Of a stretch of 64,000 bases of DNA, positions 54,458 to 64,000 are shown piece by piece. The number at the start of each line of letters is the position of its first letter. The stretch's first letter is position 1. Source of the DNA: Astragalus membranaceus (lineage: Eukaryota > Streptophyta > Magnoliopsida > Fabales > Fabaceae); NCBI GenBank assembly GCA_039519185.1, contig CM076850.1, positions 89,510,270-89,574,269 of the forward strand, in the 5' to 3' direction. The position numbers were made by a program, and so were the translations under genes. Below the pieces are notes generated by a model. It did not search any database, had not been told where the DNA came from, and worked only from the letters and a program-made list of their open reading frames with translations.

Positions 54458-55794
54458 CGTGGATGCCAGCGTTGTGGAAGTTAGATCTGTAAAGATTACT
54501 GACTGGGTCGCCTCGATTTCCTTCGAAAACGGGTCAAGAATCGAATAGCGCGACCCCTGAAGCGATTCTGAGGAAGCCTTGCTAGGTCGCATTGGAGAGG
54601 GTTTCTTGGCTTGTTGTTTCTTGATTGTGTACTTTGGCATGTTCCATGGTCCAAGCTCCAAATCCACCGAATTGGGATCTGGAATGTTTAGCATCGTCGA
54701 GTCTTTTGGAAACCCCTTTTGCACTGGGTCACTACTTTGTGTGTTGGGAGCCTTCGTAATACCAATTTGGTTTGTGACGACATCCATATTTGTGTCAGCA
54801 GCCATTGGGTCTTTCATTTCAGAGTTTTGTTGTTGTGAAACTATGGGGAAGTCTGGAAAGGATTCTGTGGCTTCGAGTACCTCAGCACACGTTTCCTTCT
54901 TGTGCCTGTATCATTCGCACCTGAAACAAATAGCGTGTAAACCTTCATATTCAAGAAATAACTTTTCACCGTTAATAACAACATGCGAAGCTAGAGGTTC
55001 GTTCAAATTTAATTCTATGCAAATTCTGGCATATTTCCCGCGACTGTGACTCAACGTTAAATAATCTATTTTGAGCATAGATCCCAACGACGATGAAATC
55101 CTCTTGATGAAAATCTTGTTGCATAGATCCATGGGAAGACGGGGTATGCATATCCAAACCGCGACTTTGTGTGACATGGATGCCGAAAAAGAGAACAACG
55201 GCCTCCATCTTTGCACGATGATGTAATGGTCCACTACCTTCCACGGACCATCGAAGAGCGCATGCTTATAATCCTCTTGATTTGATAAGCGGAGCAAGTA
55301 GAAGTCATATGCGAGATCTGTAATCTTCACAGAGCCTTTAACCGCCCATTCCTTTTGGAGCTTATTCTCCAAGACTCTGAAATTCACGCGTTTTCCAAGA
55401 ACTTTCACAATTAGCGTGTTCCTCCAAGGTTTAGCCCAAGATTCGAGCTCCTCTTCTGTGTTTGTGATTACATGCCCCAGTGAGAATTTCTGAGGACTCT
55501 AGAGGTCGCTAGTAGCCTCTTCATTGTACCATCTATTTTCGGGAAAATCTTTCGGGAGTTCGCCCCAAAATTCGTCTACGTCACTCTCCTTGTCGTGATC
55601 TTGGAGGAGCATTCCTTTGTATGAAGTGGGGGATAGGGATTGTTGCATCGGGATATCGTTTAACTCGGCACCATCGTTCAAGTCTTCATTTGCATCTCAG
55701 AGGCGAGATTTCTTCTTAACTCGGTGGAGGGGGCTCCCTCATGTGAAGAAGAGTCACGGGAAGGAGCCTCCATGGAGGAGGGCACCTCGCCCAT
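54458..55794 (-). pseudogene. LINE-C ORF1, N-terminal part (DUF4283-like domain and zinc knuckle)
   Basis: Starts at an ATG at 55794 (MGEVPSSMEAPSRD). A frameshift near 55700 is followed by a segment ending FWGELPKDFPENRW. The DUF4283-like RNA-binding domain is at 54930-55400 (LENKLQKEWAVKGSVKI, FDGPWKVVDHYIIVQRWRP). A zinc knuckle C-x2-C-x4-H-x4-C begins at 54920 but carries a TGA between its second Cys and the His. The remainder is a polar linker up to the solo LTR. In plant L1 elements ORF1 binds the element RNA. Confidence 0.88.
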
Positions 55795-55894
55795 GGCTGA
55801 AGGGAAGCAAGAAAGTCAGGCGTGAATCTTGGAGAGAGGCAACTTTCACACCGTAAAAAGCGGGTTAGACATTGCTAATGTTAAAAATGAATAT

Positions 55895-55994
55895 ATAGCC
55901 ACTTAGTCCTTATGATAAAACATTACGCATTGTCAATATAATTTCAATATTTTTAAGCCAATGGGAAAATATTATAAGTTGTCGATATTTTTTT
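55895..55994. repeat. AT-rich repeat family, right flank of LINE-C
   Basis: Contains 'aaaacattacgcattgtcaatata' and 'aaaatattataagttgtcgatattt', modules of the family at 24283-25377 and 33600-33782. It shows that LINE-C landed inside that family. Confidence 0.6.
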
Positions 55995-56212
55995 TGTTGT
56001 ATAATGTACTAAAACTAGAGCAAGAATAAGAACAAGCAACTGAGACAATGAGAGAAGAAGATATATCTCTTGTATATTACTCTTGAAGGTGTATCACTAC
56101 AATGATATATGAGTCCTATTTATAGGCTCAAGTTTAGTAACCTATGACATACATTTAATATATAAAATAATGAGAAAAGAATAATGCCTAGACATCCACT
56201 TTATTCACAATA
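55995..56212 (-). repeat. copia-4 3' LTR, 218 bp
   Basis: From TATTGTGAATAAAG to TTATACAACA in element orientation, preceded by the polypurine-like AAGGGGGAGTA. The 'ctatttataggctc' sequence near 56107 is a TATA box. Only one copy is present, so its exact ends are inferred from the family pattern. Confidence 0.7.
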
Positions 56213-56402
56213 CTCCCCCTTGGATGTCTATTAAGGATATGCCTCATTAAAAACCTTACTAAGAAAAACCCAGTGGGAAAAAATCTTAGTGAAGGAAAAG
56301 AGTACAACATCATTTGCTTGAGGGCTTCCTCGTTAAAAACCTTACCCCGGAAAACCCATTGGGACAAAACCGTGGTGAAGGAAAAAAGAGTGCAGGACAT
56401 GT
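56213..56402 (-). other. copia-4 3' untranslated region
   Basis: Two diverged copies of 'cattaaaaaccttac-aagaaaacccagtgggacaaaa-c-tagtgaaggaaaa' lie in tandem here, between stop codon and LTR. No ORF. Confidence 0.6.
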
Positions 56403-56707
56403 CTATTTCTCCCCCTCAACTATGTAATCATCTCTGAGGCGACGAAGACCAATCTTCCATATTAGCTGCTCAAAAGTTTTGCTTGGCAATGACTTTGTTA
56501 GAAGATCTGCTAAGTTATCACATGAACGAATTTGTTGAATGTCAATATCACCATTCTTTTGAAGATCATGAGTGAAGAAAAACTTTGGTGAAATATGCTT
56601 TGTTCTATCTCCTTTAATATACCCTTCTTTCAATTGATCAATGCATGCAGTGTTATCTTCATACATAGTTGTTGCCATCATTTTCTCAGAAGATAAACCA
56701 CAGGTTT
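56403..56707 (-). pseudogene. copia-4 RNase H C-terminus
   Basis: Encodes TTMYEDNTACIDQLKEGYIK, RTKHISPKFFFTHDLQ and DNLADLLTKSLPSKTFEQL, the invariant end of a copia polyprotein. The upstream side is interrupted at 56707 by the Tekay-B LTR; GGTTT just before the LTR may be one half of the target duplication. Confidence 0.88.
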
Positions 56708-56989
56708 TGTAACACCCCGATAAATTCTAACATGTAGAATCACCGAAATGCACTAAATGGCATACATCAGAGTAACTTCCTGTTATTGAAATATTGAACA
56801 CAGCTAAAACTTTCGATAATACTTATCATATGGTTCTCTGAACCTCATTACATCCCTGAAAATGCTTAAGTTCCAAAACTTAAGACTTGAACATAATCCT
56901 GGTGTTCAATACTCAAAACATAAAGTAGCGGAAACGATTTTACAACTTAAACAATGAAAGTTATACAATCGATGACATAACTAAATAAA

Positions 56990-57055
56990 ACACAAAGGGC
57001 TAACAATGAAAGTTATACAATCGATGACATAACTAAATAAAACACAAAGTTATAC
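56990..57055. repeat. Short tandem duplication in the Tekay-B LTR
   Basis: 'aatgaaagttatacaatcgatgacataactaaataaaacacaaag' occurs twice, beginning at about 56954 and 57005, apparently a recent local duplication of about 51 bases. Confidence 0.8.
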
Positions 57056-57825
57056 AAGCGGAAATCCAATTTCCAATAGTTCCATGATTCGCACCGGCTA
57101 ACCGTGCTTTGTCGCCTTTGCTTTCCCCTGTTTCTCTGTAAAAACCACAAATATGAAGGGTGAGATAAACATTATCTCAGTGAGTCCTATCGAGACCCCT
57201 TACTAACTCTAGCGGTTCATTATACTTTACTTTGAACTCGTGGCCCTAAAAAGAAACCACGTGGAAATATATTAAGTTCCTGTAACCTTTATGCTCATGG
57301 CCCTCCTAAGCGACACATGAAGCATACAATATTTTGTTCCATGATTTTAGCATAACACCTCAGCCTACCTATTTTATTGGCACTTCTTTGACCTTGGTGA
57401 ACCCATCCCGTTATTTCTAGTGGGCGAAACCTCTTGAGTCTAGCTTTTGGGGCTCATGACTTCCCCTCCCCTAGTATGCTAATCCTCTAAGGGTCGTCAC
57501 CCTTATCCTCTTGTATTTATTATACATTATATATATCCATGTACCCGCAATGGGCCATCAATGATTTCAGTCATGTACCGTCTATCCTTCCACGAGGGAA
57601 GGCATTTTACCGTGAATTAACATTTCTCGACTTATGTTCTCTCGCTTTCTCTAAGTACGATTTTCCATTACGTTCATAACGCACAAGTTTTCTATCACAC
57701 ATGTTCAATCCCATGATATCAGTATCTTTACATTGTTGGGGAACCTTGGGGAATGGATTAGAAGGGGATTGGAATCATTCGGAATGGACTAGAGGGTGTT
57801 TTGAAATAGGGAATCAGAAGGTCAC

Positions 57826-58010
57826 GCACGACCCTGCATATAGGCGCACGACCCGTGCGCATTTCAAAAATAAGAGGTGAAGTTCCAGAACCAGGCGCAC
57901 GATACGTGCGTCAAGGAGCACGACCCGTGCGCAGTTAAAATATTTTTCGCGCACAGTCACAGATGGGGGCGCACGATCCGTGCGCAGAGGCACCCGATCC
58001 GTGCGTCTCC
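57826..58010. repeat. CpG-rich word array (GCGCACGACCCGTGCGC) in the Tekay-B LTR
   Basis: Words of the form GCGCACGA(C/T)CCGTGCGC or GCACGA(C/T)(A/C)CGTGCG occur about six times. The first pair, read on the minus strand, is GGGTCGTGCGCCTATATGC followed by AGGGTCGTGCG, almost the same as the phrase in the Athila-like LTR. Confidence 0.93.
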
Positions 58011-59062
58011 ATCAGTTTTCCAGAAACTGTATTTTCAAAGGCATTTCTGTTCCATTACGATTCCAATTTCCGTCCCGATCGAGACCCAAACTTAACATAC
58101 ATTAAAACAGTATATCACAGCAACACAATCAAGTCAATCCAGCACATTTCAAACAATCAAGCACATCCTTTATCGTTCAAATCACAGTTTTTGGAAAAAC
58201 GGTTTTCGATTTATTTCCTGTCGAGACTAAAATACACAACAATTAATTTTCGAAAATGTGGAGACTCAGAACACAACACATTCCCTAAGCGAGTTATAGA
58301 ACTCACCTTTTCTTGATGATAACAATAACACACTCAGAATTGGCACGGCAATCACCGAGAACTCTACAAACGGTTCCGAATCCACTCCAATATCCCCAAC
58401 TTGAAAACCCAGCACCTTAATTTACTGAACTCAGAACCAAACACTAAATTGTTCCTTAGGTTGCTCCAATGTGAAATGTAGTGGCTGGAGTAGGTTCTAA
58501 TACTCTCCAATTGAACATGCAAAGGACAACTTTCAGAGTTGGGTCAAATGAACCTTTGTGGGTCTTTAATGGTGACTTTGTGGTGAAGGTTGGGGATGAC
58601 TACGAATTTAGCATCAATGGAAAGGAAATAGGGAGCTGATTCAGAAGGTGTTGATAGATGAAGCATGCATGATGGTTTGAGGGATTCCCTCTTCTCTCCT
58701 TTCCCTCTCCCTTGCGCCCTCTCCCCTATCTCCCTTTCACTCTTACTAGTTCAGTTTTTCTAAGGTGAAGGAAATGAAATTCTGCTGTTGATTCCAGCTG
58801 AAAATGGTTTATAAAGGGATAAGGTAAAAGACCACATTGCCCCTCACTTACACTTTTCATTCCCAAAGACTCCCCTCAGCCCCCAATACTCTAACTTGAT
58901 GTAATTAACTTTAAATAACACACAATTTACATAATAGCTAAATCGAGCAATCCACAACCAAATCATTTTATCTTCAATTAAACCCAATAAATCACTTAAT
59001 GTAATTTTCATGGCAGTATATTTAAATAGCAAAAATAGGGGATGTTACAATCACCCCAACTT

Positions 59063-59620
59063 TTTAAAAAATTTGTCCTCAAAATTGACAAGACATACCT
59101 CAATCGAACAGATAGGGATATTTCACCCGCATGTTCTCCTCTACTTCCCAAGTTGCTTCGTCGGGTGAAGCACCTTGACAATAGGAATTGATCTTGTCCG
59201 GAGCGTTTTCCCGCCACGTTCAATGATCCTGATTGGAGTAGGCTGATAGGATAAATCCGGTCTGATGTCAATTGCTTCATAACTTAATGGTTGATTCGGA
59301 TCAGGGATATATTTCCTTAACTGCGATACATGAAACACATCATGTAATCTGGACAATTCGGGAGGTAATGCAATGCGATATGCTATAGGCCCAACTCGCT
59401 CGATAATCTGGAAGGGTCCGACATACAGAGGACTGAGCTTCTTTGCTCGTAATGCAATACCGGTCCCGATGGTTGGAGAAAGTCTCAAAAAGACATGATC
59501 TCCTTCTTTGAATTCTAACGGCCTTCTTCTCTTATCCGCATAACTCTTTTGTCGACTCTGCACGGCTTTCATCCTTTCTCTTATCTGACGGATCTTCTCC
59601 GTAGTCTCACGGACCAAATC
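59063..59620 (-). pseudogene. Tekay-B integrase C-terminal part
   Basis: Reads VRETTEKIRQIRERMKAVQ, RRRPLEFKEGDHVFLRL, GPFQIIERVGPIAYRIALP and HDVFHVSQLRKYIPDP, the standard C-terminus of plant chromovirus integrase. After a frameshift near 59150 it continues with EATWEVEENMRVKYP, the usual end of such polyproteins. Continues at 62327 beyond a solo LTR. Confidence 0.9.
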
Positions 59621-60782
59621 TGTAACACCCAAAATATTTAATTAAATTGTTTAATTAAATATTTAGGTATCCAATTATTTATTTAATTAATTATTTAAAA
59701 TATGTTAGTTGATATAAATATATTAGCACTTGATTAAGAGGTGTGTAAATAAATTTTAGGTGATGGCGTTAGTGATCGGGCTTAAGCTGGAGAAAGCCCG
59801 CGATCCAAGCCCAAGGCATAGGCGCATGAGGGGTTAGTTAGGGTTGGGGAGCATTTCGCATTTGTGGGAGAAAAGAAAAGAAATTGCGAATAGAGAGAAG
59901 AGAGAAGAGAGAAAGAAAGTTAGCGAAGATTGTGAGAAGAGAGAAGAGGTGCGATCGGCCAAGAGAGAAGAGGAGCAAGGAGCTGTTGCTGTGGTTACTT
60001 CGGTGCTTTTGTAGAGGTCTCATCATCTTCGGAAAATATAAGGTAAGGGTGGGTCTTGCTTTATAATAGGGTTTATAATGGGTTGTATGTAGGGGTTTAG
60101 GAATTATATCGTTCTCCGTATGATTGTAATGTTGTGTGACGTGTATGAATATGTTGATGAAGATTTGTTGTTCAATAGATGGTTGTTAGGTAGAATGAGA
60201 ATGGCTAAGTGTATGTGAGGATCGAAAATGCAAGCTAAGTGCTCGATATAATGTGTATATGATGATGTGGTTGCTATAATATATACACTGTTGCGGTTTT
60301 CTTGAAACTGGGACTGTTCGGTCAGTCCAAAAATTTCGTGTTTAATTGTTCTTGAAAATAGACTTCACGCCGGTCGTTTTGGCGCCGGTTTCGTTCGATT
60401 TGGAGTTGTGTAGCTCTAGTTATAGGCTCCACAAGTTAGGGTAATAATCTGGGAGCATTCTGGACATAGGCTCTGTATTTTTAAAACTGGGAACCTTTCG
60501 TTTGTCTAAACTTAATTTTGGTCATTTTGGCACTGGTTTGGTTAAATTTGGATTTGTGTAGCTCAAGTTATGAGTCTCCAAAGTTAGGTCAAATTTCTGG
60601 AAATAATCTGTGAGTAGGTTCGGTTTTTGCAAGTTTTGTGTTCTCAATTAAACTTCGTTTTGAATGATTCTCGTTTAGTTAGAAAATAGACTGAATTCTC
60701 TACAAGGTAGGAACTGGTTTCACCGAATTTCATTAAGAAATGAGAAAGAAAACTTGGTCGCAAGTTGCGTAAGAAATTCTGT

Positions 60783-61060
60783 CTGGCGCTGGCGCCAATG
60801 TCGCTCCTGCGCCAATTTCTGTGTTGCTGTGTCTAGGCGCTGTTGCTCCTGCGCCAGTTTCTGTGTTGCTGTGTCTAGGCGCTGTTGCTCCTGCGCCAGT
60901 TTTCTGTGTTGCTGTTGTGTCTAAGTTGCGCCAGTTTTTGTGTTGTTGTGTTGCTGTTTCTGTCTAAGCTACGCCAGTTTTCTGTGTTGCTGTTGTGTCT
61001 AAGTTGCGCCAGTTTTGTGTGCTGCTGTTCCCTGCTAGGCGCCCAGTGCCTGGGCGCCAT
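60783..61060. repeat. GCGCC word array in the solo LTR
   Basis: CTGGCGCTGGCGCC, then three to four copies of 'gctcctgcgcca(a/g)tttctgtgttgctgtgtctaggcgctgtt' and degenerate 'gcgccagttttctgtgttgctgttgtgtctaa' units. Located 1.16 kb from the LTR start. Confidence 0.9.
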
Positions 61061-61438
61061 TTGCAGCATGTGTCTCAGTTTTGTTCCTAATTTGTTTTTG
61101 ACGTATCTTTTGACTCGGGTGTCCGTTTTAAATGCTTCAAAGTGCGTTTCGAAGCTTGTTCAGCCCTCTATCTGTGTATGCTACTGTAAGGTGAAAAATG
61201 ATTACTTTTCTAATAGTTTCTGGACACCAATATTGTGTTGCCATGTTGATGCTAATGATGATGGGTCTATTGACCAAACATTATTGATGTTGTTAAGTGA
61301 TGGTGGGTCTATTTGGCCAAAATAAGTGACGATGTTATTGATGATGGGCTTAATGCCAAAGTGACGATGATGTTATAGATGATGTTGATGATGTGGAAAT
61401 TATAATTGTTGGTTGTTTATGAAGTCACATGCATACAT

Positions 61439-61504
61439 AAGGCTGCGGTCTCGACGATATAAGGCTGCGGTCTCGACGATTTAAGGCTGCGGTGTCGACG
61501 ATAT
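61439..61504. repeat. Three 22-bp tandem repeats
   Basis: Unit ATAAGGCTGCGGTCTCGACG plus AT; the third copy has one substitution (GTGTCG). It lies where Tekay-A has its 'cagtcggt' repeats. Confidence 0.93.
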
Positions 61505-61620
61505 GCCCAATTGGCAATAATAAGTGACGATGATGGTACCACATGCATACTTGCACTTCATACATTCATGCTCGTCATTGGTAATTATAATTTTGGTTGG
61601 TGTGTAATATGATTGTGTGG

Positions 61621-61623
<3 letters not shown>

Positions 61624-61673
<50 letters not shown>

Positions 61674-61720
61674 TGTTGAAGTTGTTATATGTATAAATAT
61701 ATATATATATATATATATAA
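61624..61720. repeat. TA microsatellites
   Basis: An (AT)n run of about 46 bases (61625-61670), then 'aattgttgaagttgtta' and a second shorter (AT)n run; the whole module recurs in part to 61800. Confidence 0.95.
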
Positions 61721-62326
61721 ATTGTTGAAGCTGTCATGCGTATATTTATAAATATAAAGATATAAATTGTGAAAGTTGTTATATATAAATATATAGATGT
61801 ACATGTATATGTATGTATAGCTGTGATTGGTATAGTTCTGAGCTCTAGCATACTGCTCATTATAAACTTTATTATACGGTTTAGACTCACCCCTCTGTTG
61901 TTCATTACTACAGGTAACCGTGAGTGAAGGCTTGTCTCCCTTCATTCCTGAGTCGGTCTTATGCTCTGATACGTAACACTCAGGGGATGGGCGCTAGATT
62001 TTATTCGTTTTGTTTATTTGGCTGTTGAATAATTTTTACTGAGGATATTATGTTATTGTTGAGACTATGATTTGTTTTATGAGATTTTATTCTATTCCGC
62101 TGCATGATGTTGAAGTTTCTGTTATGAGAACTGAATTAATGTATTTTTGAGGATTCCATCCCACTTGCCATGTGTTACGTATTATACTGATTTATAAGAG
62201 AATTTGTTATTATATTGTCGATGTTTAAATGAAGTGAATGTAGCATCCCGTTTAGATGAATCGAAAAATAATTGTTAAACTCTGATATTTATGATTTAAA
62301 TTGCCGGGTAGAAATGGGGTGTTACA

Positions 62327-63105
62327 AAATCCGGTCCCAACAATCTCTGCTCACCTATATCCCACCAACACAATGGTGTTCTACACTTCCTTCCATACAA
62401 TGCTTCATTTGCAATGTTAGGTTGTCCAACAGGGACATCAACTTTGATTGGAGCATTAGCAGCTGGTATATATGATTTAGTCACTCTTAATCGAATTAGT
62501 TGAGCAAGAAATCTCGCAAACGCTTGGTTGCGAGTTGATAACAAACAGACATGTGACCATCTAGTCGATGCATCGATTAAAACCATAAAATATCGAAATG
62601 GTCCACATGGTGGGTGTATTGGCCCACAGATATCACCTTGTATCCGTTCCAAAAATGCAAGAGATTCACCCTCAATTTTTGTTGGTGATGGTCTAATTAT
62701 CAACTTTCCTTGGGAACATGCAGTACATGAAAAATTATTGGATTGAAGAATCTCCCGGCTCTTCAATGGATGTCCACATGAATTTCCAATTATTTTTCGC
62801 ATCATAATAGAAACTTGTTGTGATTTGTAAACTTCTGGTTTACAATTGAATGTGTTTCAATTGTACTAATAAAGGTGTAGTGCAAACCATTTGAAAATGT
62901 TGGTAATTTTTCCAATATACTTATTTCTCCCGCGGCACTTCTCTTGATATAGAGATATTCAATATCTTCTTCATTTGTTGTTTCAATATGGTAACCATTT
63001 AAGCGAATATCTTTGAAACTTAATAGGTTTCTACGAGACTTGGGAGAATATAGTGTCATATCAATATCTAATTTTGTTCCCCCAGGTAACAATACACTGG
63101 CTCTT
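62327..63105 (-). pseudogene. Chimeric remnant: copia-4 pre-integrase/integrase fused to Tekay-B integrase
   Basis: Minus-strand frames give first copia pre-integrase (LYSPKSRRNLLSFKDIRLNGY, then EKLPTFSNGLHY), then integrase start (SCTACSQGKLIIRPSPTK, IQGDICGPIHPPCGPFRYF), whose first Asp (GDICGP) is present. At about 62485 the frame jumps to the distal copia linker (TKSYIPAANAPIKVDVPVGQ), losing the rest of integrase. At about 62403 it passes in frame into Ty3/gypsy integrase (ALYGRKCRTPLCW). The core catalytic sites are missing, so no active enzyme is expected. Confidence 0.85.
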
Positions 63106-63338
63106 CTGGAGCCTTCAATTATTTTTGGGCAAAAAAACTACTGTAGCACGGAAAATAAAGAAATAAATAAATAATAATAATGAGTATAATAATATTTTTT
63201 TTGGAAACATTATACCTAAAAGTTTTTTATTGCCTGAAAAGTGAAAAGAAACACACCAAAACATAAACTTCAACAATCGCTTAAACTTAAGGGATTTCAA
63301 ACAAAGCAACAAAAACATAATATTTTAATGGAAGGAAA
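63106..63338 (-). other. copia-4 non-coding gap between gag and pre-integrase
   Basis: AT-rich, with no frame connecting the two coding pieces. It may be a decayed coding stretch (the protease should lie here) or an insertion. Confidence 0.4.
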
Positions 63339-63766
63339 CTATTTCTTCAGGACCCCGTCTCCAATGAGGTGATCAATATTCTCATCTGGATCAGCAAAGA
63401 AATCAGCAACATCTAAGTGAGTGACATCTATAGGGCCATAATCAAAATCATCATCTTCATAAGCAAAATGTGTCTCTATCTTTTTTCCTTTATTTTTCTC
63501 TGATTCTTGGTAAAGGTCAACAAGATGCTTTGGTGTACGACAGGTACGTGACCAAAGACCTTTTCCCCCACAACGGTAGCAATTGTTTTCATCCTGTTTG
63601 CTATTTTGCCCACCCTTTTTCTTTTCACTATTTTTCCACTTCTGGTGGGAAAATGTGTTCTTGGAAATTCCACTACGGCCATGTCCACGACCACGACCAT
63701 GGACAAAACCACGACCACGACCACGGCCGAAATTGTGGCCACGACCTCGAGCTTGCCCATCATTAA
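63339..63766 (-). pseudogene. copia-4 gag C-terminus with zinc knuckle
   Basis: Starts in a Gly/Arg-rich repeat (RGRGHNFGRGRGRGF), then a basic Lys-rich stretch, a knuckle CYRCGGKGLWSRTC in which the usual His is Trp-Ser (so C-x2-C...C without His), and an acidic end (YEDDDFDYGPIDVTH, DFFADPDENIDHL) stopping at 63339. The upstream end gives way near 63767 to sequence not from gag. Confidence 0.8.
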
Positions 63767-63811
63767 ATAAACAAACTAATAAAAAACCCGTTTTAAAAAA
63801 AAATAACAAAT

Positions 63812-64000
63812 TACCGGCGGATTTTATAAAATTTCCGGCAGATTTAGCATTTTTAAAAAAATAATAATAAATTACCAGCGGTTTTTCAAAAAATTACCGG
63901 CGGATTTTGAGTGATTTCTGGCGGATTTTCTGCCGGTAATTACGCCGAAAATTAACGGCGGAAAATTCGCCGGTAACCGTTACCTGTGAACGATTTTTCG
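63812..64000. mobile_element. End of a DNA transposon with CCGGCGG subterminal repeats (partial)
   Basis: 'aattaccggcggatttt' and inverted forms such as 'tctgccggtaatt' and 'ttcgccggtaa' recur at least seven times in 190 bases. Such arrays of short direct and inverted subterminal repeats are typical of CACTA or Mutator-like elements. The element continues past the window, so superfamily and terminus cannot be fixed. Confidence 0.55.

Larger units (their letters stand above)
33783..55878 (-). mobile_element. LINE-C: full-length L1-type LINE split by four insertions
   Basis: Target duplication TGTTA(T/A)AAATGAATAT occurs at 33767-33782 and 55879-55894 (15 of 16 bases). The poly(A) end is the T run starting at 33783; the 5' end is at 55878. 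Removing copia-2, copia-3, the TRIM and a solo LTR leaves about 6.1 kb, a normal full length for a plant L1. Order on the minus strand: 5' UTR, ORF1 with DUF4283-like domain and zinc knuckle, endonuclease, RT, zinc region, RNase H, tail. ORFs carry stops and a 58-bp tandem duplication, so it is inactive. Confidence 0.9.
56708..59049 (-). repeat. Tekay-B 3' LTR, 2342 bp
   Basis: Plus-strand ends TGTAACACCCCG and GGGGATGTTACA. In element orientation a TATA box (TTTATAAACC, near 58812) lies about 235 bases from the start and a CpG word block at 57826-58010, 1.04-1.22 kb from the start. A polypurine tract (AAGTTGGGGTGAT) lies just outside at 59050-59062. Confidence 0.9.
59621..62326 (+). repeat. 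Solo LTR of a Tekay-like element, 2706 bp
   Basis: Ends TGTAACACCC and GGGGTGTTACA, with a perfect target duplication AAATC at 59616-59620 and 62327-62331. Sits in the integrase coding sequence of Tekay-B. Shows a GA-rich tract (59875-59980), a CpG/GCGCC block (60783-61060), three 22-bp repeats (61439-61504) and a long TA microsatellite. 'ttctattccgctgcatgatgttgaag' near its end resembles the Tekay-A LTR. Confidence 0.93.
55995..63766 (-). mobile_element. copia-4: rearranged Ty1/copia element
   Basis: Minus-strand order: end of gag (63766-63339), pre-integrase and part of integrase (63105 to about 62486), linker, then a Tekay-like insertion and deletion, then the last part of RNase H (56707-56403), 3' untranslated region and 3' LTR. 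Integrase core, RT and most of RNase H are gone. The 5' LTR is not in the window. Confidence 0.8.

Noticed and set aside
61585..61945. Minus-strand frames of Tyr and Ile repeats
   Set aside because: Translation of TA microsatellites in an LTR.

Overview
The window is nuclear DNA of a flowering plant with a repeat-dense genome. A legume is most likely, because an Ogre-type Ty3/gypsy element fills the left end and the LTR families resemble those of legumes; the lineage is an inference from families, not from a search. I can support one host gene: a complete seven-exon zinc alcohol dehydrogenase on the minus strand at 15372-17399. Almost everything else is transposable elements, many nested inside one another.

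Left part (1-15148). A minus-strand Ogre element runs off the left edge: pol, an intron, gag-protease, an extra ORF1, a leader, a tRNA-Arg primer site and a 3.6 kb 5' LTR. It sits in one arm of a foldback element. A 5'-truncated L1-type LINE (called LINE-A) follows on the plus strand.

Middle (15149-33782). The alcohol dehydrogenase gene is followed, on its upstream side, by a duplicated AT-rich block (17531-18581 plus 23422-23573, repeated at 25378-26208). The first copy has gained a MITE, a SINE and an intact Ty1/copia element with identical LTRs (copia-1). Next come a hAT-like DNA element, a LINE 3' end (LINE-B), a CpG-rich tandem repeat and the 3' half of a chromovirus (Tekay-like) element with its LTR (Tekay-A).

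Right part (33783-64000). One full-length LINE of about 6.1 kb (LINE-C, minus strand, 16-bp target duplication at 33767-33782 and 55879-55894) has been stretched to 22 kb by four insertions: copia-2 (33833-44691, itself holding an Athila-like element and a solo LTR), a short non-autonomous element with identical LTRs and an unrecognised ORF (copia-3), a TRIM, and a Tekay-like solo LTR. Beyond it lies another copia element (copia-4), rearranged with a second Tekay-like element (Tekay-B) and a further solo LTR, and the end of a DNA transposon at the right edge.

The most unusual pattern is a set of CpG-rich word arrays that lie at a similar place in several otherwise different Tekay-like LTRs. 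One almost identical phrase is shared between a Tekay-like LTR and an Athila-like LTR. The second is the small element copia-3, whose ORF is open through its 5' LTR border and primer-binding site.
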